Shown here piece after piece: positions 1 to 6,650 of a stretch of DNA of 6,650 nt. The notes beneath the pieces were generated by a model. That model was given only the letters and a program-made list of their open reading frames with translations. It did not search any database and was not told the DNA's origin. Source of the stretch: Methylococcaceae bacterium NSM2-1 (GTDB lineage: Bacteria > Pseudomonadota > Gammaproteobacteria > Methylococcales > Methylomonadaceae). Location of the stretch: positions 1 through 6,650 of the forward strand of contig NQJI01000144.1 in the NCBI GenBank assembly GCA_002256705.1. Reading direction: 5' to 3'. The position numbers were made by a program, and so were the translations under genes. Numbering within the stretch: position 1 is the first letter of the stretch; the number at the start of each line of letters is the position of its first letter.

Positions 1-2027
<2,027 letters not shown>

Positions 2028-3104
2028 TTACACTTGCTTTATATTGCCATGTTCCACGTGGAACATTTTATAGTTTTTTATGTGGCTCAAATCGCCAAAA
2101 TCAGAGATTTCAGTAGCTGTTATAAACACCTGACATTTCATTTCAGCTAAATAGTGTAATAATTTCGAACGATTGGTTACATCAAGTTCTGCTGCAAAAT
2201 CATCAATTAGAAAACAGCCCATCTTACTATGTTCATTAGCAAGTAGCTGCACCTGTGCAAGTTTTAAGCTCATGACTAATAACTTTAGTTGACCACGGGA
2301 AACAAAATCCTTGGCCAATCTGTTACTAACCAATAATTGGAAATCGGCACGGTGTGGACCACTATGAGTAAATCCATAACGCAAATCTTTATCCAGGTCT
2401 TCAGTTAAAACCTGTTGAAATTCCAAGGATGTATCCCAGCCAGATATAAGTCTAATATCAATATCATCAATCTCGAGAAATCTATCAATGATATCAGTGA
2501 ATACCGGCTTAAACTTTTGCAAATAGAGTTGCCGGTAGCTATTGACTATTGTACCGTAATAAAGCAGTTCTTTATCCCAAACATTGATATGCTCAGGTCG
2601 TTTAGTTTTTAATAATGAATTGCGTTGTGCTAACGCTTTTTTGAAATTTCGCCACGCCGGTAAAAAATTTTTATCATCATTGAAAACCCCCCAATCTAAA
2701 AATTCTCTTCTTAGTTGCGGACCCGCATCAAGTAGCTCATAACTTTTTGGATGAATAATTTGCAATGGCAACGCATAAGCAAGATCTGATCTTGTTTGTG
2801 TTGATTGCTGATTAATACGACAACAAAAACTTTTACTGTCCAGTTGAATACCCAAATGTATAGTGCTGCCATTAGCTTGCAATGTTTGCGCGGAAACAAT
2901 CAAATGATTTTGTAAAAAATTAATAACTGGCTTAATAGATGCCGAGCGGAAAGATTTAGCGCGGCCTAAAATAAAGATAGCTTCAATGACTGCACTTTTA
3001 CCACTGGCATTTTCTCCATAAATAAAATTAATTGCCGGGGCTGGGATGATAGTTTCTTTTTGGATATTTCTGACTGCGTAAATATCCAGTTTCAGTAACG
3101 TCAT
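2028..3104 (-). CDS. recF: DNA replication and repair protein RecF
   Basis: RecF is an SMC/ABC-like ATPase that with RecO and RecR loads RecA at single-strand gaps and stalled forks. The chosen start at 3104 (MTLLKLDIYAVRNIQ) gives 358 aa, against 357 for E. coli as I recall, and leaves 11 bp after the dnaN stop. A longer frame from 3155 would overlap dnaN and add 17 residues unlike the family. Motifs: Walker A GENASGKS at residues 30-37; HSGPHRAD at 247-254; ABC signature SRGQ at 269-272; Walker B CFLIDD at 297-302, followed by the family motif FAAELD. The tail KMFHVEHGNIKQV aligns with the E. coli tail KMFTVEKGKI. The codons for MFHVEH (347-352) form parS site 2. No Shine-Dalgarno sequence is evident, so translation may be coupled to dnaN. 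Confidence 0.97.
   Translation of the reverse strand: MTLLKLDIYAVRNIQKETIIPAPAINFIYGENASGKSAVIEAIFILGRAKSFRSASIKPVINFLQNHLIVSAQTLQANGSTIHLGIQLDSKSFCCRINQQSTQTRSDLAYALPLQIIHPKSYELLDAGPQLRREFLDWGVFNDDKNFLPAWRNFKKALAQRNSLLKTKRPEHINVWDKELLYYGTIVNSYRQLYLQKFKPVFTDIIDRFLEIDDIDIRLISGWDTSLEFQQVLTEDLDKDLRYGFTHSGPHRADFQLLVSNRLAKDFVSRGQLKLLVMSLKLAQVQLLANEHSKMGCFLIDDFAAELDVTNRSKLLHYLAEMKCQVFITATEISDFGDLSHIKNYKMFHVEHGNIKQV
2050..2065. promoter_or_regulatory. parS: parS site 2 (ParB binding site) inside recF coding sequence
   Basis: This is a second perfect copy of TGTTCCACGTGGAACA, palindromic over 18 bp with flanks (2049-2066), with its centre 38 bp from site 1. It lies within the last 13 codons of recF and is read as Met-Phe-His-Val-Glu-His. 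The family tail motif KMFxVExG accommodates this peptide, so the site does not appear to disturb RecF. Confidence 0.92.
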
Positions 3105-3115
3105 TACAGTGAATC

Positions 3116-4216
3116 TTAGAGCCTCATGGGCATCACAATAAACTTGTAAACACAAACGTTAGGTTCGTCTATAAAACAACTGCTGGCATTACTTGCAATC
3201 GTTAATACAGCAAGCTCGGAATCCAGATTTGAAACGGCATCCAATAAATATTGGGCATTGAAAGCAATAGATAATGGTTCTCCCACATACTCGATAAATA
3301 GTTCTTCTTCAGCTTCATCATGTTCGGGATTATGCGTACTGATTCTTAAACTGTCAGGAGTAATATCCAGGGTAACGCCTTTAAATTTTTCATTGGATAA
3401 AATAGCGACACGGATTAACGCATCTTTCAATATTTGTTTTTGAATATGGATGGGATTAAAAAATTCCTGTTGAAAAACTTTGCCAAAATCCGGATATTTT
3501 GAATCCACTAATTTTGCTGAAAAAATCAGATTTTTAATAAAAATTCTAATATTGTTGCTGGAAAACTCAACTTTTAATTCAGCATCAGGATCATCGAGCA
3601 ATCGGCTGAGTTCCAGAACACCCTTTCTGGGAAAAATAATTCTTGCTTCATAACCCGTACCCTGATCTAAAAAATCTTCATAAATAGACAAACGATGGCC
3701 ATCAGATGCAACCAGTTTTATTTTGCTATTGGAGATATTAAGCAACAAACCATTCAGGTAATAACGGACATCCTGATTGGCCATGCAAAATATAGTCTTA
3801 TCGAGAGCTTTTTTAAATTTACCGGCATTAATAAAAAATTGGTTCTCTAATTCAGATTCAGAGAATTCAGGATAATTTTCTGCGGGCAAACAACTTAAAG
3901 AAAACCGGCTGCGATTAGATAATAATTTTACTTTATCATCCTGTTGTTCAAATTTTATTTCAGCTCCATTGGGCAACAGCCTGCAAATATCTAAAAATTT
4001 TCTGGCAGGTACAGTAATTGAACCAGGTGTTGCTAATTTAATGTCAATTTTAGCAATAATCTGAATTTCCAGATCCGTGCCCGTTAAAATTAACTGATCA
4101 TCGTCAATAACAATCAACACATTCGAAAGAATAGGCATGGTTTGTCTTTTTTCTATGACGCTGACAATTTGCTGCAAAGGCGTTAAGATTTCTTCGCGAT
4201 TAATATTAAATTTCAT
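3116..4216 (-). CDS. dnaN: DNA polymerase III beta subunit (sliding clamp)
   Basis: DnaN forms the ring-shaped dimer that encircles DNA and tethers polymerase III and other clamp-binding proteins. The frame is 366 aa, the E. coli length, and collinear from MKFNINREEILTPLQQ to the C-terminus VMPMRL. Recognisable clamp motifs are LTGTDLEIQI, VPARKFLDICR, SRFSLSCLPAENYPEF, ANQDVRYYLNGLLL, VASDGHRLSIYE, PRKGVLELSRLL, SNNIRIF and AILSNEKFKGVTL. Nothing is truncated. The start codon directly adjoins origin cassette A, with only 10 nt between the trinucleotide run and the ATG. That leader is nearly all A and T and has no Shine-Dalgarno sequence. The 1161-bp gap after dnaA suggests dnaN has its own promoter, but I could not identify one. 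recF follows closely, so dnaN and recF are probably cotranscribed. Confidence 0.98.
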   Translation of the reverse strand: MKFNINREEILTPLQQIVSVIEKRQTMPILSNVLIVIDDDQLILTGTDLEIQIIAKIDIKLATPGSITVPARKFLDICRLLPNGAEIKFEQQDDKVKLLSNRSRFSLSCLPAENYPEFSESELENQFFINAGKFKKALDKTIFCMANQDVRYYLNGLLLNISNSKIKLVASDGHRLSIYEDFLDQGTGYEARIIFPRKGVLELSRLLDDPDAELKVEFSSNNIRIFIKNLIFSAKLVDSKYPDFGKVFQQEFFNPIHIQKQILKDALIRVAILSNEKFKGVTLDITPDSLRISTHNPEHDEAEEELFIEYVGEPLSIAFNAQYLLDAVSNLDSELAVLTIASNASSCFIDEPNVCVYKFIVMPMRL

Positions 4217-4226
4217 ATTTTTTATA

Positions 4227-4238
4227 TTATTACTATTA
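4227..4238 (-). other. DnaA-trio-like trinucleotides, cassette A
   Basis: The minus strand reads TAATAGTAATAA, starting 14 nt after the degenerate box at 4253-4261. B and C have TAGTAGTAATAA at the equivalent place. Only 10 nt separate this run from the dnaN ATG. Confidence 0.4.
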
Positions 4239-4252
4239 GCTTAATAAAAAGC

Positions 4253-4384
4253 TGTGGAAAACTGGTTTTTTAACTTAATAATCAATGAATTGTTTTTTTG
4301 TGATGCTGCTATCAGCTTGTGTGTAACCTATGTTTATCCAACGTATGTTAATAATGTTAATTGTTGTACACAGAATTGCTCACA
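4253..4384. promoter_or_regulatory. Four degenerate DnaA boxes, cassette A
   Basis: Sites read on the box strand: TTTTCCACA (4253-4261, minus), TTACACACA (4318-4326, minus), TTGTACACA (4364-4372, plus) and TTGCTCACA (4376-4384, plus). The first three differ from TTATNCACA at one position and the last at two. They are recognised mainly because they sit exactly where boxes 1-4 lie in cassettes B and C. Confidence 0.6.
4280..4292 (+). promoter_or_regulatory. IHF-like site, cassette A
   Basis: AATCAATGAATTG fits the IHF consensus WATCAANNNNTTR at every fixed position. It lies between boxes 1 and 2, comparable to the IHF site between the first boxes of E. coli oriC. Confidence 0.5.
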
Positions 4385-4396
4385 GAATTAACAGAG

Positions 4397-4405
4397 TTAT
4401 CCACA
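4397..4405 (+). promoter_or_regulatory. Perfect DnaA box, cassette A
   Basis: TTATCCACA is the only perfect box in cassette A. Its left flank matches the flank of box 5 in B, and its right flank matches that of box 6 in C. Confidence 0.85.
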
Positions 4406-4426
4406 AAACACATCTTGGTGTTTAGA

Positions 4427-4517
4427 ACAGTTTTAAAGATCACGAATACAAGTCGTCACTTCCTTGAATTGAAAAGTTCGCTTTCAGGGTAAGGTTATTT
4501 AAAGTTAAGCTGTCCGT
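4427..4517. other. Unique spacer between cassette A and repeat R1
   Basis: No gene, DnaA box or clear terminator is seen here. The corresponding interval between B and R2 is only about 16 bp (4963-4978). It holds one of the two GATC sites (4438). Confidence 0.5.
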
Positions 4518-4580
4518 GATAAACCCTTCGACTGTGCTCAGGAGATCCTTGCCGAACCATCAGCGCTTTAACAGCATTTA
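4518..4580. repeat. Spacer repeat R1
   Basis: R1 aligns without gaps to R2 (4979-5041, offset 461) with about 14 differences over 63 bp by eye. The shared core is TTGTGCTCAGGA-like, followed by CGAACCAT. TTCGAC at 4527-4532 can partly pair with GCCGAA at 4551-4556. The CCTTCGAC...GCTCAGG core resembles dispersed intergenic repeats seen in many bacteria (recollection, not searched). Confidence 0.7.
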
Positions 4581-4658
4581 TTTAGATACCGTGTGTGCCG
4601 CGAAAATCGAAAAAAAGTCTTTCTGAAAATTTAAATTTTTTCAATCTTCATTTTCACA
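4581..4658. other. AT-rich segment present only upstream of cassette B
   Basis: This stretch has no counterpart before cassette C, where R2 runs almost directly into the cassette. It contains a 14-bp AT palindrome (4626-4639) and no DnaA box or reading frame that I can support. Confidence 0.45.
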
Positions 4659-4721
4659 TTTAACCTGTTTTAAATGGATAGTCCTTTTTCTCACAACGAT
4701 TATTTACTGCAAAAGCGTTAA

Positions 4722-4770
4722 TTTTGCGATTAATAATATAATGTTACTTAATCTTATTTTATTACTACTA
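4722..4770 (-). other. AT-rich unwinding-element candidate with DnaA-trio run, cassette B
   Basis: The minus strand reads TAGTAGTAATAA (4770 to 4759), starting 14 nt after box 1, then a long A/T run. The order box, spacer, TAG-type trinucleotides, AT-rich DNA matches the described basal origin unwinding system. The whole interval is identical in cassette C. Confidence 0.6.
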
Positions 4771-4784
4771 GCTTGATGAGAATC

Positions 4785-4793
4785 TGTGTATAA
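4785..4793 (-). promoter_or_regulatory. DnaA box 1, cassette B
   Basis: TTATACACA on the minus strand, a perfect match to TTATNCACA. It points toward the trinucleotide run and is the likely anchor for a DnaA filament. Confidence 0.85.
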
Positions 4794-4811
4794 CCATATA
4801 TTTTATATATT

Positions 4812-4824
4812 AAACAATAACTTG
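4812..4824 (+). promoter_or_regulatory. IHF-like site, cassette B
   Basis: AAACAATAACTTG has one mismatch to WATCAANNNNTTR and lies between boxes 1 and 2, as in A and C. Confidence 0.35.
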
Positions 4825-4837
4825 TTTATTTTTTGAT

Positions 4838-4859
4838 GCTGTTAGCAGCTTGTGTATAA
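4838..4859 (-). promoter_or_regulatory. DnaA box 2 with adjoining inverted repeat, cassette B
   Basis: The box TTATACACA (minus, 4851-4859) is perfect. It is preceded on the plus strand by GCTG-TTAG-CAGC (4838-4849), a small inverted repeat found at the same place in all three cassettes. Confidence 0.8.
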
Positions 4860-4896
4860 TCCCGGTTTAAATAATACGAAAAAATAATGTCAAATT

Positions 4897-4950
4897 TTAT
4901 GCACAGTATTATTCACAGAATAAACAGATTTATCCACAGCATTATCCACA
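4897..4950 (+). promoter_or_regulatory. Direct array of four perfect DnaA boxes, cassette B
   Basis: Boxes are TTATGCACA (4897-4905), TTATTCACA (4909-4917), TTATCCACA (4930-4938) and TTATCCACA (4942-4950). They form two pairs with 12 bp start to start within a pair and 33 bp between pairs, so the sites lie on about the same helix face. All face the same way and oppose boxes 1 and 2. Confidence 0.9.
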
Positions 4951-4978
4951 CACAGTTCATAGGCGGATAGTAGTTTGG

Positions 4979-5041
4979 GATAAACTCTTCGGTTGTGCTC
5001 AGGAAAACCCTATCGAACCATTAGCAGCTTAACTGCATATA
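4979..5041. repeat. Spacer repeat R2
   Basis: This is the second copy of R1. TTCGGT at 4988-4993 can pair with ATCGAA at 5012-5017 by five Watson-Crick pairs and one G-T pair, slightly better than in R1. It lies directly between cassettes B and C. Confidence 0.7.
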
Positions 5042-5107
5042 ATTTTATCCTGCTTTAATTGGTATTCCATTTTTTCTCACAGTGACTATTTACTGCAAAA
5101 GTGTTAG

Positions 5108-5156
5108 TTTTGCGATTAATAATATAATGTTACTTAATCTTATTTTATTACTACTA
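5108..5156 (-). other. AT-rich unwinding-element candidate with DnaA-trio run, cassette C
   Basis: The minus strand has TAGTAGTAATAA (5156 to 5145) beginning 14 nt after box 1, followed by the same AT-rich stretch as in cassette B without a change. Confidence 0.6.
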
Positions 5157-5170
5157 GCATTTTGAAAATC

Positions 5171-5179
5171 TGTGTATAA
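5171..5179 (-). promoter_or_regulatory. DnaA box 1, cassette C
   Basis: TTATACACA on the minus strand, a perfect box, oriented toward the trinucleotide run as in cassette B. Confidence 0.85.
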
Positions 5180-5197
5180 GCATGTATTTCTTATATT

Positions 5198-5210
5198 AAA
5201 CAATAAGTTG
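5198..5210 (+). promoter_or_regulatory. IHF-like site, cassette C
   Basis: AAACAATAAGTTG has one mismatch to the IHF consensus and lies between boxes 1 and 2. Confidence 0.35.
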
Positions 5211-5221
5211 TTTATTTTTTG

Positions 5222-5245
5222 AAGCTGTTAGCAGCTTGTGTATAA
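5222..5245 (-). promoter_or_regulatory. DnaA box 2 with adjoining inverted repeat, cassette C
   Basis: The perfect box TTATACACA (minus, 5237-5245) adjoins the inverted repeat AAGCTG-TTAG-CAGCTT (5222-5237). The stem is longer than in B and overlaps the box by one base. Confidence 0.8.
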
Positions 5246-5282
5246 CCCCGGTTTAAATAATACGAAAAAATAATGTCAAATT

Positions 5283-5336
5283 TTATGCACAGTATTATTC
5301 ACAGTAATAGTAGATTTATACACAGTTTTATCCACA
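5283..5336 (+). promoter_or_regulatory. Direct array of four perfect DnaA boxes, cassette C
   Basis: Boxes are TTATGCACA (5283-5291), TTATTCACA (5295-5303), TTATACACA (5316-5324) and TTATCCACA (5328-5336). The 12-bp and 33-bp spacing is the same as in cassette B, although the intervening bases have changed. Confidence 0.9.
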
Positions 5337-5377
5337 CACATGTCATAGTGTTTAGAGCAATTTGGTGCAATCCACAA

Positions 5378-6650
5378 TCAATGTGATAACGTTCTCAACA
5401 GATTGGAATAATCTTCTGCAATTTTGTGATCGGCTTCTTTTAATTCATTAATTTTTTTACAGGCATTCATGACTGTGGTGTGATCACGGCCACCGAACGC
5501 ATCGCCAATTTCAGGAAAGCTATGTGAAGTTAACTCTCTGGCCAAACACATGGCCATCTGTCGTGGACGAGTAACAGTTTGTTTTCTATTTTTGGACGAT
5601 AAATCTGCAACGCGAATTTTAAAATACTCAGCAACTGTCTTTTGAATGTTGTCTATGTTGACGAGCTTATCCTTTAGGGAAATCAAATCATGCAATGCTT
5701 CTTTGGTGAATTCTGTGGTTATTTCACGTCCAGTAAATTGTGCATTGGCTATCACGCGCCTTAATGCGCCTTCAAGGTCACGGACATTGAAAGGAATTTT
5801 TTTGGCAATAAAAAATGCGACTTCCTGAGGAAGATCCACATTAACCTGTGCTGCTTTTTTCATCAAAATAGCGGCTCTGGTTTCCATATCGGGTGGTTCA
5901 ATTGAAACAGGAAGGCCACAACCAAATCTTGATTTTAGCCGGTCTTCAAGACCTATAATTTCCTTGGGATATTTGTCGCAAGTTAAAACAATCTGGTGTT
6001 TTTTATCCAATAGCGTATTGAAGGTATGAAAGAATTCTTCCTGGGAGCGCTCTTTACCGGCAAAAAATTGAATATCATCTATTAAAAGTACATCTATACC
6101 ACGGTAATATTCTTTAAAAGAATTAATGGAGTTTTGCTGCAATGCCCTGACCATATCCTGAACAAATTTTTCAGAATGCAGATAAACAATCGTCGCTGAC
6201 GGGTTTTTTTGAAAAACAGCATTACCTATCGCGTGCATAATATGCGTTTTTCCTAAACCGGAACTGCCATAGATGAGTAAAGGATTGTAAGCTTTGCCTA
6301 TATTTTCAGAAACCTGAATTGAAGCAGCCCTTGCCAACTGATTGGATTTACCTTCAACAAAATTTTCAAAAGTAAACGCTTTGTTAAGAAAGTTGGGGCT
6401 GGTTTTTTTTACTTCAACCGGTTTTACGCTGTTTATCGCGGCGGGCGCTGTCGACTTTTTTGAACCAATCTCAAGATTTAATTCCAATCTTCCGTTAGAA
6501 AACTCGTGAATGGATTCTTCAATTTTGGCAAAATAATGTTGCTTGACCCAGTCCAAAACAAATCGGTTAGGAGCCAGTAATTTTATTTGACCATCGCTTT
6601 CTATGGCCTGCAAAGGCCGTATCCAGGTGCTGAAATCAGAACCGGCAATT
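5378..6650 (-). CDS. dnaA: Chromosomal replication initiator DnaA (5' end beyond window)
   Basis: DnaA is the AAA+ initiator that binds DnaA boxes, melts the origin and helps load the helicase. The frame stays open past 6613 to the right edge: the residues read [18 protein letters not shown], matching E. coli PATEFSMWIRPLQ. A start at the TTG codon 6613 is therefore an artefact; it encodes the Leu of RPLQ. About 16 N-terminal residues are missing. Motifs: domain [17 protein letters not shown]; Walker A GSSGLGKT (Lys codon 6248-6250); Walker B LLIDD with the following IQFF; the arginine-finger region [12 protein letters not shown]; sensor 2 [11 protein letters not shown]; and the C-terminal box-binding helix-turn-helix ending [15 protein letters not shown]. 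The C-terminus SNLLRTLSH is complete. The domain II linker is short, about 25 residues. The unchanged DNA-binding motif fits the TTATNCACA boxes next door. Confidence 0.98.
   Translation of the reverse strand, partial: IAGSDFSTWIRPLQAIESDGQIKLLAPNRFVLDWVKQHYFAKIEESIHEFSNGRLELNLEIGSKKSTAPAAINSVKPVEVKKTSPNFLNKAFTFENFVEGKSNQLARAASIQVSENIGKAYNPLLIYGSSGLGKTHIMHAIGNAVFQKNPSATIVYLHSEKFVQDMVRALQQNSINSFKEYYRGIDVLLIDDIQFFAGKERSQEEFFHTFNTLLDKKHQIVLTCDKYPKEIIGLEDRLKSRFGCGLPVSIEPPDMETRAAILMKKAAQVNVDLPQEVAFFIAKKIPFNVRDLEGALRRVIANAQFTGREITTEFTKEALHDLISLKDKLVNIDNIQKTVAEYFKIRVADLSSKNRKQTVTRPRQMAMCLARELTSHSFPEIGDAFGGRDHTTVMNACKKINELKEADHKIAEDYSNLLRTLSH

Larger units (their letters stand above)
4217..4426. repeat. 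Origin cassette A, degenerate dnaN-proximal copy
   Basis: Cassette A aligns with cassette B at an offset of 533 bp (532 at the trio end, from a one-base indel). It has five of the six box positions but only the fifth is a perfect box. The sixth box position is missing, as if one 12-bp unit had been lost. The AT-rich stretch present in B and C is cut short by the dnaN start codon. It may be a decaying origin copy or a DnaA-responsive control element for dnaN. Confidence 0.8.
4659..4962. repeat. Origin cassette B, complete central copy
   Basis: The core 4703-4962 aligns without gaps to 5089-5348 (offset 386) with about 23 differences by eye, roughly 91% identity. The homology continues leftward to about 4659 with a one-base indel. 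It holds the AT-rich stretch, the trinucleotide run, an IHF-like site and six perfect DnaA boxes. Confidence 0.92.
5044..5348. repeat. Origin cassette C, complete dnaA-proximal copy
   Basis: Cassette C is a near copy of cassette B, 386 bp to the right, ending about 30 bp from the dnaA stop codon. All six boxes are kept as perfect consensus sites. The only difference from B inside a box falls at the free fifth base (TTATCCACA against TTATACACA). Confidence 0.92.
4217..5377. other. oriC: Putative chromosomal replication origin (oriC)
   Basis: This 1161-bp region between dnaA and dnaN contains no supported gene. It carries thirteen perfect TTATNCACA DnaA boxes, several one-mismatch boxes, AT-rich stretches, DnaA-trio-like trinucleotides and IHF-like sites, arranged as three tandem copies of one cassette. 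The dnaA-dnaN interval is a common bacterial oriC position, and the neighbouring parS sites agree with an origin. Only two GATC sites (4438 and 4544) were found, so SeqA/Dam sequestration as in E. coli looks unlikely. Origin activity is inferred from sequence alone. Confidence 0.88.

Noticed and set aside
3105..3155. A longer recF starting at 3155
   Set aside because: It would overlap the dnaN end by 40 bp and add 17 residues unlike RecF. The start at 3104 gives the family length and the usual N-terminus.
4833..4860. Plus-strand sigma-70 promoter (TTGATG, 16 bp, TATAAT) overlapping box 2 of cassette B
   Set aside because: The TATAAT arises from the DnaA box plus one base and becomes TATAAC in cassette C. 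It would drive transcription antisense to dnaA. Possible but not supported.
4217..5377. CRISPR array or insertion sequence
   Set aside because: The repeats are about 260-300 bp long, carry DnaA boxes, and have no short regular repeat-spacer pattern, transposase frame or terminal inverted repeats.
5337..5377. Further DnaA box or dnaA terminator next to the dnaA stop
   Set aside because: CAATCCACA at 5369-5377 differs from the box at two positions, and no stem followed by a T-run is visible after dnaA.
6611..6613. TTG as the dnaA start codon
   Set aside because: The frame continues upstream to the window edge with residues matching DnaA domain I (FSTWIRPLQ), so this TTG encodes an internal Leu.

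Overview
The window carries the replication-gene cluster of a bacterial chromosome, read on the minus strand in the order dnaA, dnaN, recF, gyrB. It also carries a large putative replication origin between dnaA and dnaN. dnaA runs off the right edge and lacks its N-terminus. gyrB runs off the left edge and lacks its C-terminus. Protein features point to a gammaproteobacterium: DnaA, DnaN and RecF match the lengths and signature motifs of the E. coli proteins as I remember them, and GyrB enters the extra segment typical of Gram-negative GyrB. The DNA is AT-rich. I cannot place the organism below class with confidence.

Layout from right to left, in the direction of transcription: dnaA (5378 to the edge); a 1161-bp non-coding region (4217-5377); dnaN (3116-4216); recF (2028-3104, 11 bp after dnaN); a 45-bp gap; gyrB (1982 to the edge). 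Two perfect 16-bp parS-type palindromes lie at 2012-2027 and 2050-2065. The first touches the recF stop codon. The second is inside the recF reading frame and is translated as Met-Phe-His-Val-Glu-His.

The most unusual part is the dnaA-dnaN gap. It holds three tandem, colinear copies of one origin-like cassette: A (4217-4426), B (4659-4962) and C (5044-5348). On the minus strand each copy has a DnaA box, a constant 14-nt spacer and TAG/TAA-type trinucleotides (DnaA-trio-like). In B and C these run into a long AT-rich stretch. On the other side lie an IHF-like site, a second inverted box, and a direct array of DnaA boxes with 12-bp and 33-bp spacing. B and C each keep six perfect TTATNCACA boxes and differ almost only between the boxes. 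A is decayed: one perfect box, four degenerate ones, a missing 12-bp box unit, and an AT-rich stretch cut off by the dnaN start. There are thirteen perfect boxes in all. A second repeat (R1, R2) lies between the cassettes.

The parts form one working unit. DnaA binds and melts the origin, DnaN is the replicative clamp, RecF helps repair and restart forks, GyrB powers negative supercoiling, and parS sites next to the origin would load ParB for segregation. The genes are ordinary. The notable features are the triplicated origin module and the parS site written into the recF coding sequence.
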